Below are positions 46,661-58,749 of a stretch of DNA of 64,000 nucleotides, in pieces. A program made the translations under genes and the position numbers. The DNA lies in contig NC_079491.1 of NCBI RefSeq assembly GCF_020520425.1, positions 20,885,449 to 20,949,448 of the forward strand, in the 5' to 3' direction. This DNA comes from Spinacia oleracea (taxonomy: Eukaryota; Streptophyta; Magnoliopsida; Caryophyllales; Amaranthaceae). Position 1 is the stretch's first letter. Each line of letters begins with the position of its first letter. Under the pieces are notes generated by a model. It searched no databases and had not been told where the DNA came from. It saw nothing but the letters and a program-made list of their open reading frames with translations.

Positions 46661-49600
46661 TTGAAGAATATGAATACCTCTCAAGGTCAGTGGGAAATAA
46701 AAGATGAAGAATTATGTCTTGCAGACAGTGCAACTACTCATACTATACTTAAGAATAAGAAATATTTTTCTCAATTGATGATGAGAAAAAGTAGTGTGAG
46801 TACTATATCGGGTAGTACAAATATCATAGAAGGCTCCGGAAGAGCAAATATATTGTTGCCTATGGGAACTAAATTTGTCATTGTTGATGCATTATATTCT
46901 CCCAAGTCTCAAAGAAATTTATTGAGTTTTAAAGACATTCGATGTAATGGTTATCATATTGAGACAATTAGTGAAGGAAATGATGAATTCCTTCAAATCA
47001 CGAGCATAACCAATGGCACAAAGACTGTCTTGGAGAAATTACCTACATTCTCCACTGGTTTGTACTACACGAGAATTAATTCTATTGAAACACATGCTAT
47101 AGTAAACCAGAAGTTTACTGATAGCTTCATAGTTTGGCATGACCGGTTAGGCCATCCCGGTTCAATTATGATGCGAAAATTCATTGAAAATTCTTGTGGG
47201 CATTCATTAAAGAGCCAGCAGATTCTCTCTAATAATTTTTCATGTGTTGCTTGCTCACAAGGAAAGTTGATAATTCGGCCATCACCAGCTAAGATAAATT
47301 TTGAATCAATCAATTTTCTGGAACGTATACAAGGGGATATTTGTGGGCCAATACATCCCCCATGTGGATCATTTAGATACTTTATGGTTTTAATCGATGC
47401 ATCGACTAGATGGTCACATGTATGTTTGTTATCATCTCGCAACCTGGCGTTTGCGAGATTACTTGCTCAATTGATTAAATTAAGAGCACATTTCCAGATA
47501 CTCCTATTAAGTCTATTCGTCTTGATAATGTTGGTGAATTTATTTCTCAATCTTTCAATGATTATTGCATGTCCATTGGGATAAATGTTGAACATCCTGT
47601 AGCACATGTTCATACACAAAATGGTCTTGCTGAATCATTAATTAAACGCATTCAGTTGATTGCTAGACCGTTACTAATGAAATCTAAACTCCCAATTTCT
47701 GCTTGGGGACATGCTATATTACATGCAGCACCATTAATTCGCATTAGGCCAACAAATTATCATCAGTTCTCCCCATCACAATTGGTTTTTGGTCAGGAAC
47801 CAAATATATCCCATCTTAGAATTTTTGGATGTGCGGTTTATGTCCCTATATCTCCACCACAACGCTCCAAGATGGGTCCTCAAAGGAGGTTGGGAATATA
47901 TGTTGGATTTGATTCCCCATCAATAATAAAAATATCTTGAGCCAACTACAGGGGATTTATTTAAGGCTCGTTTTGCTGATTGTCATTTTAATGAGTCAGT
48001 TTTTCCAAGTTTAGGGGGAGAAAACAAACAGCTGGATAAAGAAATTAGTTGGAATGAATTATCATTGTCTCATTTTGATCCTCGTACTAAGCAATGTGAA
48101 CTAGAAGTTCAAAAGATAATTCATTTACAAAGTTTAGCAAATCAGTTTCCAGACGCTTTTACTGACCCAAAGAGAGTGACTAAGTCACATATACCAGCTG
48201 TGAATGATCCAATTAAGATTGATGTCCCAGAAGGACAAAATGATGTTGCTAATGAGTCTAAGGCACGCCAGAAGCGTGGAAGACCAATAGGTTCCAAAGA
48301 CAAGAATCCTCGAAAAAGAAAAGGAGCAATAGTTGATGATGGTCAAATTGAGGATACAATCAATTTTAAAGGATCTCCAGAAGAGACTTTAGACATGATA
48401 GAAGATGAAATTCAGGTACCTGATAATGAAGAAATTTCAACAAATTATATCATGTCTGGAATTACATGGAACCGAAATTAAATCGACGTCGATGATGTTT
48501 TTGCATGCAATGTAGCATTAAATGTTGTGGATGATGATGAGGATCATGAACCAAATTCTATTGAAGAATGTAGACATAGAGATGATTGGCCAAAGTGAAA
48601 GGAAGCAATTGAATCAGAATTGAAATCTCTTGCAAAAAGAGAAGTATTCGGACCTGTAGTCCGTACACCTGAAGATGTAAAGCCAGTGGGACATAAATGG
48701 GTCTTTGTGCGAAATAAAAATAAAAATGGTGATATTGAAAGATATAAAGCAAGATTAGTTGCACAAGGATTCTCACAAAGACCTGGAATTGATTATGAAG
48801 AGACATATTCTCCTGTGGTGGACGCAACAACTTTTAGATATATAATCAGTCTGGCAATGAGAGAGGGACTTGACTTACGCTTAATGGATGTAGTCACAGC
48901 TTATTTGTATGGCCCACTGGATAATGATATCTATATGAAACTCCCAGAAGGATTTAAGTTTCCAGAAGCAACAAAATCAAGTTCTCGAGAACATTTCTCT
49001 ATCAAATTGAATAGATCTCTATATGGATTGAAACAATCTGGGCGTATGTGGTATAATCGCCTTAGTGAGTACTTATTGAAAGAAGGCTATAAGAATGATC
49101 CTATTAGCCCATGCATTTTTATAAAGAGATTTGGATCAGGATTTGTTATAATTGCAGTGTATGTTGATGATCTAAACATTGTTGGAACTCCTGAAGAGAT
49201 TTCCATGACCGTGGAATGTTTAAAGAAAGAATTTGAAATGAAAGATCTTGGAAAGACAAAATTTTACTTGGGGTTACAAATTGAGCACCTAAAGAATGGA
49301 ATCCTTGTGCATCAAGCAACGTAACATATACAGAAAAGGTGCTAAAAAGGTTCTCTATGAATCAAGCACATCCATTGAGTAGCCCTATGGTTGTAAGATC
49401 ACTTGAAGTGGATAAGGACTCTTTCCGTCCTCGGGAAAATGCTGAAGAAATTCTTGGTCCTGAAGTACCATACTTAAGTGCAATTGGAGCATTGATGTAT
49501 CTTGCTAGTCATACAAGACCTGACATATCATTTTCTGTGAATTTGTTAGCAAGATTTAGCTCATGTCCAACCCGGAGGCATTGGAATGGGATTAAACATG

Positions 49601-50162
49601 TACTTCGTTATCTACAAGTACGAAAGATATGGGTTTGTTCTTTCCTAATTTATCCAAAGAAGGTTTAGTTGGTTTTGCAGATGCAGGGTATTTATCTGAT
49701 CCTCATAATGGTCGATCACAAACTGGATATTTATTCACATGTGGAGGTACTGCCATTTCTTGGCTTTCTATGAAGCAAACTATTGCAGCTACTTCCTCTA
49801 ACCATTATGAGATTTTAGCAATTCACGAGGCTAGTCGTGAATGTGTATGGCTAAGGTCTGTGATTCAGCATATAAGAGAAGATTGTAGTTTATCTTCCGG
49901 GAAAGAGGCACCAACAATTTTATATGAGGATAATGCAGCATGTATTGCACAGCCCAAGGAAGGATACATCAAAGGTGATAGAACAAAGCACATCTCACCA
50001 AAATTCTTTTTCACTCATGAACTTCAGAAGAATGGCGATATAAATGTCTTGCAGATTCGTTCAAGTGAAAATTTGGCAGATTTGTTTACTAAGGCGCTTC
50101 CTACTGCTACATTTAAAAAGTTGATTCACCTCATTGGTTTGCGCCGTCTCAAAGATCTTTAG
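46661..50162 (+). pseudogene. pol of LTR element 3 (protease, integrase, reverse transcriptase, RNase H), frameshifted
   Basis: Protease active site near 46720 (CLADSATTH). GAG-pre-integrase WHDRLGHPG and zinc-binding CVAC near 47140-47260; integrase core with GDICGPI, DASTRW, then DNVGEF and HTQNGLAES after a frameshift. Reverse transcriptase 48620-49324, with KARLVAQGFSQ, TAYLYGPLD and the YVDD catalytic motif near 49160. RNase H 49629-50162, with ADAGYLSD, YEILAIHEA, YEDNAACI and KHISPKFFF. Lesions: frameshifts near 47490, 47930, 49322 and 49620, and stops at 48479-48481 (TAA) and 48597-48599 (TGA). There is no usable full-length product. Confidence 0.93.
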
Positions 50163-50312
50163 TGATGCTGTCATTAGGGGGAGTAAATGCGCGCTGCACT
50201 CTTTTTCCCTTAACCATGGTTTTTCCCACTGGATTTTCCTGGTAAGGTTTTTAACGAGGCAGCATTTCATGCGCATTATAAGGCATTGTATTGTTTTGGA
50301 TAATGGACATCC

Positions 50313-50321
50313 AAGGAGGAG
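50313..50321 (+). promoter_or_regulatory. Polypurine tract of LTR element 3
   Basis: AAGGAGGAG directly abuts the 3' LTR start at 50322; plus-strand DNA synthesis would start here. Elements 1 and 2 have AAGGGGGAG at the same place. Confidence 0.8.
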
Positions 50322-50486
50322 TGTTATAAAATATATATTAGGATGGATGCCCATTATACCCTTACCCCTATATAATATATGTATGTGTATATATTATATA
50401 TATGCCTATGGATATGGATGAATAAGATATAACTGACATACAGTTTCTCTCTTCCTCTCTCTCCATTTCTCTCTACTTTTATAATA
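50322..50486 (+). repeat. 3' LTR of element 3
   Basis: Paired with 42961-43125; differs at GATATAACTG versus GATATAAATG and CTCCATTTC versus CTCCCTTTC. Confidence 0.95.
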
Positions 50487-50491
50487 ATAAC

Positions 50492-50620
50492 ATTATTATT
50501 ATTATTATTAAATTAAATTGAATTGAATTGAATTGAATTGAATTAAACTGAACTGAACTAAACTGAACTGAACTAAACTGAATGCTCATGAACTGAACTG
50601 ATCTGAACTGCGAAATAAGT
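50492..50620 (+). repeat. Short tandem repeats: (ATT)n then (GAATT)n and (GAACT)n
   Basis: ATT repeats at about 50492-50511, GAATT units to about 50545, then GAACT/AAACT units to about 50620. They lie between the retroelement end and the first exon of the PPR gene. Confidence 0.85.
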
Positions 50621-50759
50621 CTTGAAACTGAATAAGCAAAAAATAACAGGGCATAATTCACAAACTACCTTGGTAGAAATTGGCAAATTTTCTTTTTTTG
50701 TATGGGTAATCCAAGTTTCGTACATAGGAATAAATTTATCGACAAAGTTACCAAATGAG

Positions 50760-50905
50760 TTTCGGACTCGCGTCTGCTCCTCCTCCCGCCTCCTCCTCCA
50801 CTTAAAAGTTAAAATCCTCCAACAAAAGCAGCACCTTAGCTATATCACCACCTTACTCGGCGGCGCCTCTGCCAACCAACTCCTTCTCTGCCGCTTCTAT
50901 TCCCG
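50760..50905 (+). promoter_or_regulatory. Probable 5' UTR exon of the THA8-like PPR gene
   Basis: A C-rich leader ending in a donor (TCCCG/GTATATAC at 50905). A matching acceptor (CTTCACAG) ends at 51177, giving a 272-bp UTR intron before the coding exon. The transcription start is not determined. Confidence 0.5.
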
Positions 50906-51265
50906 GTATATACTTCTTTCACTTTATCTATTTTGTATCGAAAAGTATTGTTTTGTTTATTTTATTTGTAATTATTTGATTCAAAAACTGTTTTATTTGT
51001 AAATTTCTGGTATGATGGTTTGAAAGTGTTAAATTTATACTGTTAGGTTTTTCGTTAACTTTGTGCTGGTGTTGTTTTATGTCTAATCAGTGTATACCCA
51101 TTTCATTATTTGAGTTTAAGCATGGAAATGAAGGTGTTTGATGTTGAGTCTCACACTTTTTATCTTCCTCTTCACAGGCGTCACCAATTCCAAACACTGT
51201 AGTATATGGAGTTAGTTAACTGTAGTCTTGATAATTCTACTTGAAAACGTATCATCCTTTTCGAT

Positions 51266-54200
51266 ATGATTATCACAAGATTGATTAGGATTATCGGCTC
51301 AGGGACGGGCGCTGGGCGGGCGCCCCTCCTGCCCTGGCTCAGGGACGGGACTGTTGTTCTTCAGCAATTAAATAAAGCCTTATCCATTAATCAACCTTTA
51401 ACCTCATTATTGTTAAACCCCGGATTGACGTGCTTCGGTCCTAATTATTCATCCAAATTCACAAATGGGTTTTCATTCATTTTGGTGAGAGAATTTCACG
51501 ATGGTAGACCAAGAGGTCCCCTTTGGAGGGGGAAGAAATTGATTGGAAAAGAGGCACTTTTTGTAATATCGGGTTTGAAGAGGTTTAAGGATGATGAAGA
51601 GAAGCTTGATAAGTTTGTCAAAAATCATGTGTTGAGGCTATTGAAGATGGATTTGATTGCTGTTCTTTCTGAACTCCAGCGCCAAGAGGAGGTTTTTTTG
51701 GCCCTCAAGGTATCTTTTCGAAATTGAATTGTATTTTTCTATACATTTTGCTCATGGTTCTGAATTTATTTGTTAGTTCATTTCTTGATTTTTATGGTTT
51801 GATGTATGCAATTGTTGATTTCGTAATATCATAGCCAACTGTTTAAACAATTATTCACTCCGTCCCATTTTAATAAGCCACACATTTAAGAGGTTATTTT
51901 TAAGGTATAGGGTCGAGAAACCGTGATTAACTTATTAATCCATACAACTGTTGAGGACAAGTATCCTTTACTATGATATTATGTGTCAAATCCTAATAAT
52001 AGTAGGAGTAATATGGGAAAAATCGTTAGTTAACCTACTAGATATGAAGAGTGGTCTATTAGTAAGGATCATCCCAAGATAGTGATGTGGCCTATTGAAG
52101 TTGTATGTAAAGAGTACTTCCATGATTGTAAATGCAACTTTTTTTTGCATGAGTTTCTAGGTTCCCAACAGATAAAAAATGTCTGGAAAAAGCCTTCCTG
52201 TATAGGGGTCTTGATTGGAGTGATTGCAATGCTGTTATGAGATACGTAGTACCAAATATGTTACTACGTAGTACATTGTCCGTGCACCATGTAAAGTAGT
52301 CACTACATATACCTCCTTGTTCTTCCATGATTGACAATTAACTTTTTACTATCCTTTTACTTTCTGAAATTTTTAAAATTGTAAATATGTTTTGTGCCTT
52401 GTCTTAATTATGTGGTAACATCTAGTGTGAAGACTGGTTATGAAAGTTTATCCAAATTGCCCATGTGTCATTTTGTTTCCTTTGGTTATAAGAATTTTGG
52501 CCTTTGCTCAACAACAAATCCCTTTCGGACCTAATGAATATTTGTTCTGCTGGTAGTAGGGGTGAGGATCTCCTGGAGTATGCAATTTTATATTTTCTTT
52601 CTGCTTAACCAGGACCTTGCTTCTTTTTGTATTCAATCTGCAACAGTCTAATGTTGTTTATGTAGAGTTTTAGCTAAGGTTTCTTTTTACCATAATCCTT
52701 TTTGGCATATCTTCTTTTTCTTAGTTCTCCTTGAGCAAAAGTAGCTGTTATACTCCGTAGTAGCATAGATGATGTACCATCTTAAGGGCCGTTCTTGGGT
52801 TTTCCGATTAATCTCCTAAAAATGAAAATGAATCTCGTTCTGCAATTTAGTTGCAAAAATAGTTTAGTGGTTTTAAAATTAAAATATAGGAAGTTGAAAT
52901 CCTGTAACCACTTTTAGGGCTTTTGCATGTTTGATTTTGACTTTCTTTCAATTCACAAAGCTACCATCTGCATTCTGCAACGCTTAACCTCAAATTTTTT
53001 ATTTTTAAAATTAGTTTTTATGGTAAACGGTAATGTTCAGTTATGGAGTATCTTAGAGAGAGAAATAAGATAACGAGAGAACTAGAGAAGTTCTGATGGA
53101 GGTAAATTCCAACTCTTAGCTAACCCCACTTTTCTCCACCGTTCCTCTTTCACCACAAACCGTCAAGGTTTATTCCTGAGTACACTTATAAATTAAGCCC
53201 TATTTTTTTTTCCAGATTCTTACAAATCATTAAACAATCTTAGCTAACCCAACTTCTTAGTTGATTTAATCACAATTCCAAGATTTAATCGCAAAAGTTG
53301 TTGTTCATCTTTGGTATAATGCATATCAGATTCCTGAGATCCGGCTATCCGAGTAATGATTATTGGGGTTAGTTGTTGTGGCTTCTGGAAGGGGGGGATA
53401 GATAGGGTCGGAATAGTTGTGGTTGAGTAGTGGAGGGGGGAGGGGTGGGTTGGTATTACCAATTTATTTCTACTTGTAGTAGAGATATAATAATCCTAAT
53501 ATGCACTTGATGTATTCCTAATCCTTAAAATTAGAGCCTGTTAGTGCTACGCCCGCCTAAGCATCCCACAACTCTCACCACTTATTCCAGGCGCAACAAA
53601 GGAGGGTATATTTACTGAACAGCATAATTTTGTGAAGAGGCTAGCAACACTGTTGAGTTGGTTATGAAGAGACAAAAGAGGAATCTCATTTTTGAATGAA
53701 TAGCTGATGAGGTGATGGAGAGGATTTCATTCAGAATATTGTAGTCGGGCTTGTAAGCAAAGGATTGATACTTTTGCTGGTTTTATAAATACAACAATAG
53801 CCCTCCCCTGTTCTTTTTCTTCTTCCGCAGTTCTCTTCTTCTGGGATCTTCTCCTTCTCCTTTCCTTTTACTTTATCTTCTTTCTGATATCAGCACACTA
53901 CAGTAATGAAATCAGTTCAAGTTTTGTAAAAATGTAAAATCAAAACAGCAATCAGTTTGTAAAAACTTGAAATACAGAACAAACACTTGGGTGTTAGAGG
54001 TTAACTGTCAAATTAGTGTTTGTTAAAAACAGCTGCTGCATTTGTTTAAAAAAAGAAGAACCATGTCCTAGTCAAAGACTACTTCTAAAAGCTACGTTTG
54101 TAGCTTATCTAAAACGCTATCTTAACCTTTAAAAGTTGCTTCAAAGCACTGCCCAACGACCTTCAGTAGAGTTGTGGCACGATCAAAACTCTTAAAGCTA

Positions 54201-57200
54201 GTTGTAAAGCCTTGTCTAAACCGGTCCTTAGTCTATTCCTTTTTGTTTATTATAATCCTCAATTGCAGACCCATAATTTTTATTTCCAATTTAGGTTTCT
54301 TTTGGAAAACGCTATCTTAGTTTTAAAAGGAACAAGGCACACCAAGATGCACAGGGCGAGCCTTGAAACAAAATTCTGGAACACAATTGACACACTTTGT
54401 ATCCCAAAACACATAATAATAATATTATTTATGTATAAATGGAAAAAAAGGAAGCACAATTTGTCACTAAATGGAAAAGGCACATAATGCAGACTTATAG
54501 TAAGGCACAAATCACAAAATCACATAAAATAAATTCGTAGAAAGAAAAGAAAACATAATAGTTCTTCAAGCTGTAAGGTTTCTTTCTCCTTAATAATATT
54601 CATCTCCACTAATCTACTCATAACAACACATGTTCCTTTATCAACTCTTTGTGATCCTTTAACTAAGCTTTTTTTAGACTCTCGCTTCTCCCCTCTCTCT
54701 CTCTTTTCTCTCTCTTTTTAGGGTTTACAAAAATTAGGGTTTTCTAGGGCGGAAATAGCCAATTTTCTTCGGAAATTTGGTTATTTCCGCCCCTTCTCTT
54801 TCAATTCCGTTGTGTTTTTGCGTTAGATCTCAATAAGTACCCCTATGGTGGGTTTGATTGTTTCGGTGTAGTAAGTACCCCTATGGTGGGTTTGTTTTTA
54901 GTTAAGTTTTGTGTGTTTAGTTTAGTTCAGGTTGTTTCTTTGGTAAAGATTTATGCGGGATCGAAGAATATGTCAATCTTTCGACTACAATCAGACGAAT
55001 CAGACGGAAATCATATTTGTCACGGCTACAACAGATCTATAGACCCCCTCGTCAATGAAGGCTGTAAATCACAGCGATATAAAAGAGGGTATACAGAATG
55101 TTTGATATACTACGATCGTAGCTATGGTGAAAAGAAGTTTTTATTTGATTCGATTGTTATGTATTTGTTAGATTTATATCTTTATGTAGATGTCGTATGA
55201 CTTTCTATCAATGAATTAATTTGTTTTATCAAAAAAAAAAAACTCTTTGTGATCCTTTGGTGGCATAGATATAATCATTAGCTCCAGGCTCCAGCCACTC
55301 TACCAACAACACTCCTCATAAAATCTTCACCATCAAACACAGAATCATCATCACTATTATCATCCATCCCCCCAAGTGCCACTCGTTACTTTCTTCAATT
55401 TCGTTTAAGAGAACGGGATCAATGGTGTTTTCCCCTTGCATTGGTGTTGCAAATCTCGACTATATTTCTTACTGTCCACAACATAGTTAGATGCAGTATC
55501 CGTCACCACTTGAACAACATTTGCCTCTCCAACTTCCTTTACCATGTCATCTAGCATGTGAAACAACAAGCTTTTGTCTTTCACAAAATTTGAAAGATAC
55601 ACGAAGCCCATTGAAGATATTTTTATAAAGTTCACAATGTCCATTTGGGCACCGAGTTATGCCATTTATCCGATAAATGGAACAACCTTTTGTTGCCCAC
55701 TCTTTCTTATGCGCTTCAGTTTTCTTATTAGTTTCATCTACTTGTTTCTCAAGGAGAGGAACTCTAAGCTCATGCATAATCAGTGGCTTCAGTCGGGGAC
55801 CATATTGACCCAATTGATTCAATCCTCAATCCAAATCTTTCATATGTAGCCATATTAAAGCAATTCCCTTCCCGCGTAAAACCACCTAGCAGTATGCCTA
55901 CAAAATTTAATCCTTAATTCCTTAACACAAACTCCTTGTATGCCTTTCCTTCCCTTTCTTCCTAAGGCAATACGTCTTGGGGAGAGTGACAAACATGTCC
56001 ACGGGACTTTTGTGTCTTGGTTTTATAGCTTGGTTGCTATTTTTATTACCCAAGGTACCACCTTTTGAGTTCAATATCTCACAATATACCTCTTCCTCAC
56101 CATTACGAAGATCAAATTGAGGTATGTGTGGCTTCATTTGATTAATCGATTCTTCTTGTGCCCTTTTAAACATAAAAGGACTGGACTTCCTGCCATATAT
56201 GCTTGGGACAACTAGGGCATTTTGTTGCATTCCTAAATCCTCCAACCAAGTGTTGCTTTAAGCAATTTCCCGCCGTTTTTACTTTGGCACAAAAGCAATG
56301 TTGCTAATTGTTCTGTATTAAGATTCAGCTTTACTTATTTTCTTGCGAATCACAAGGGTCGAGGTGATCCCGTGGATGGAGTGCCCGAATTGGAATTATC
56401 CTTATCAATCAACAAGCTCAAAAAATGACATAAACCCAAATAAATAACTATGCTACATTGCCACTACGAGTATTGCGTAATATGCTACTGCCAAAAGCTA
56501 CTGGAAACCAGAAAATGAAGACAGAAAAAAAAAACAAAAAAAACAAATCTGCTAGACCAACTTGTGTTTGCTGAAAGTGAACAGAAAAGAGAAGACAGGG
56601 GAAAAAGGACAGGGTTTTTTTTAAAGAAAAGAACAAACAAAAGAGTAGTGAAAAGAGTATTGAAAAAAAAAGAGACGAGAAGGGAGAAAAAGACAGAAGA
56701 AAGAAGAGAGAAGAGATTAGCTGGAGTCACTGGCGACCAGTAGTCGGGATCTGGTGGTTAGTCAGATCCGGATATTGTCGGCAAGCAGCGGTAAGTGAAG
56801 CTAGAGTTCTTCACTTATTTGACAAATTTAATTGGTAATCTGGGGAAATTGGGGTTTTCTCTCTCCTTTAGACATCTAATAGTGTTATTTGTTATCTTAT
56901 TTCTGACTGTCATAGAGGCAACAAGCCAACAAGTCACGTGAGATTAAATGAAAGGAAAAGAAAATGCCACATCACCCAGGTGCGCCTCAGACCACAAAGA
57001 GGCATAGACGCTGCGCCTAGGCAAAGGCGCTTTGAGGCACGCACCTTTAGGTGCCTTCTGGAATGAGCTGGGTCTGGGAAGGTTGTGTGCTGCAGCATGC
57101 TTGTGGATTATGTTGTCAGATGTTTTGAGTTGAAAACATACCGGTGATAGTTTTTCTAGAAAGTGTTAGAACTTAAAGCATGTTTATTTTGTATGAATAA

Positions 57201-58749
57201 CCCAAATAATTTTCATCTTGGGTTCAGAATGGGACATTCTTTATGAAGACACTTGTTCAAAATAAGAGTAAGAGCATCTAGTATTTGTGCCCTTTGTTCT
57301 CCTCTTCTTTTTCTCCCTATTTAACAATTAAGAGGATTTAAGACCCTCTTTATGACATTTTATCAATCTGAAGGTTACACAGAACTATAGAAATTGCACA
57401 TCACTGAAAGTGGTCTCCTTTAAGTGTAGTAAGAGATTCTTGGGGATGTTTCAGGAGGTCATCTGTTATTTTTCACAGGAAGTCAAGGTGGTGACTTGAC
57501 ACTTGAGTTAGAAAACTGATAGACAGAATTTACTATTTACCAGGGTCTTTTTGAGTCTGGGGTAATGTGTTCAGGTGATTACACTTCGCATTCATCATTT
57601 AGAGTAACTTTGACTAGATGATTATGATTAAGTCTGTGTCCTTCGCCTGTCAATTTTTCGGTACATTAAATTTAAGATGTGTCCCTAATTTCCCCGAACC
57701 CCACTTTTTAAACCCTCCCTTTTCTTTGGCGATGATGACTTCGTTGTGAATCTTTTCTTTCAATATCTTCAAACCACAATAGGAAGAGCGAACAAGAAAA
57801 GACCTTAAACAGACTGCTCCTCGTTGCCTTCTTTGTATCAGTAGCTCAATCAAAAACCAATGACTTGCGGACGGGAAATCATGTCGAATTCCTTTACGTC
57901 TTATCTCCATATATTTTGAAATAGGAAGTGTTGTAATTTCTCAAAAGTTAAAAGTTTCTAGTAAAAAACAGTGTTATTCAGTTGTCTTATGGTGCTTTGA
58001 ACTTTCATCAATTTTGATGTTTGTTTGCTGTGTAGTTTTGTGTTTTTGCATGGAATTTGGTTCTATTCGTTCGGAGAGTTTATCCCCCGGTTTTGAGAAC
58101 TTTACATAGAGTTGCATAATATTTTAGATGCTGACAGCTTTATGGTACGTGGATGCTTTAAATTATTCAAACTGAATGTTAATGGGTTAAGAGAGATGAC
58201 TTCTCTCTTTGTAGGAAGTTCTTTCTTTCATAGATGGATAATTTTGTCTATTCTATGCGCCTACTCAATCATGTAAACAAATACAGTAACCTTTAGAACA
58301 ATTTGTGCAGTACTTTTGCCTAATCCAGAGCTGTCTTGATGCTAGTCTTCTTGTATCAGTTGTTTAGGGTAATCCAAAAGCAGGACTGGTATCAACCTGA
58401 CGCCTATCTTTATAAAGACTTGATTATTGCAATGGCAAGATGTAAAAGAATGGATGATGTGATGCAACTGTGGCAAGACATGAAAAAACAGGAGTTGTTT
58501 CCTGATTCTCAAACATATACTGAGATCATCAGAGGCTTCTTAAGGGATGGTTCCCCTGCAGATGCTATGAACATCTACGAGGACATGTTGAAGGCCCCAG
58601 AACTTCCGGAGGAACTTCCATTTAGGATCTTAATGAAGGGTCTCCTACCTCATCCACTTTTGAGGAATAAAGTGAAGAAGGATTTCGAGGAACTCTTTCC
58701 TGAGCGTTCTGTGTATGATCCACCTCAAGAGATATTTGGAATGCGCTGA
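51266..58749 (+). CDS. THA8-like short pentatricopeptide repeat (PPR) protein
   Basis: Two coding exons, 51266-51709 and 58360-58749, GT-AG, phase 0, giving 277 aa. Residues 1-80 look like an organelle targeting sequence. From about residue 90 it follows the THA8-like family: WRGKKLIGKEALFVISGLKR, LDKFVKNHVLRLLK, then PPR helices RVIQKQDWYQPDAYLYKDLI, MARCKRMDDVMQLWQDMKKQ, FPDSQTYTEIIRGFLRDG and the conserved tail ELPFRILMKGLLPHPLLRNK. It closely resembles the Arabidopsis At1g62350-type protein. THA8 relatives bind organellar RNA and help splice group II introns; the exact target here is unknown. The second exon starts at the CAG before LFRVIQ because this restores the family alignment. The single coding intron is 6650 bp and full of transposon debris, but the exons are intact. 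Confidence 0.92.
54661..55240 (+). mobile_element. Poly(A)-tailed retroposed insertion (SINE- or truncated LINE-like)
   Basis: The 18-bp direct repeat AACTCTTTGTGATCCTTT (54643-54660 and 55241-55258) brackets about 580 bp ending in a poly(A) tail. It starts with a CTCT-rich leader and an AGGGTTT motif, contains two copies of AGTACCCCTATGGTGGGTTT, and has a 105-codon frame (54883-55200) of no known family. The long direct repeat plus poly(A) is the mark of target-primed reverse transcription. Confidence 0.85.
55405..56245 (-). pseudogene. Decayed hAT transposase (DUF659-type)
   Basis: Minus-strand fragments in order: 56245-55922 (ending SPVDMFVTLP), 55822-55547 (YGPRLKP, HELRVPLLEK, ETNKK, HKKEWATKGCSIY) and 55644-55405 (HMLDDMVKEVGEANVVQVVT followed by DTASNYV). 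These are hallmarks of the DUF659 part of plant hAT transposases. Frames shift between fragments and the C-terminal dimerisation domain is missing. No terminal repeats were identified. Confidence 0.82.

Larger units (their letters stand above)
42961..50486 (+). mobile_element. LTR element 3: Copia-type retrotransposon with broken gag and pol
   Basis: LTRs 42961-43125 and 50322-50486 (165 bp each) differ at two sites by eye. The perfect 5-bp target-site duplication ATAAC lies at 42956-42960 and 50487-50491. CGTTATCAGCACCATTGC follows the 5' LTR, and the polypurine tract CCAAGGAGGAG precedes the 3' LTR. Domain order is gag, protease, integrase, reverse transcriptase, RNase H, which is Copia order. 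The LTR ends and noncoding boxes relate it to elements 1 and 2. At least seven disabling changes plus an inserted MULE mean it cannot move by itself. Confidence 0.95.
51710..58359. other. 6.65-kb intron of the THA8-like gene
   Basis: Contains a partial Stowaway-like end near 51856-51880 (CACTCCGTCCCATTTTAATA, no partner found), a retroposed insertion, a hAT transposase fossil, and around 56980-57050 a G+C-rich patch with GCGCCTAGGCAAAGGCGC, probably another element end. The rest is unremarkable AT-rich sequence. Confidence 0.8.

Noticed and set aside
50479-50661. 60-codon minus-strand frame rich in SVQFSSVQF
   Set aside because: Pure translation of the GAACT/GAATT microsatellite.
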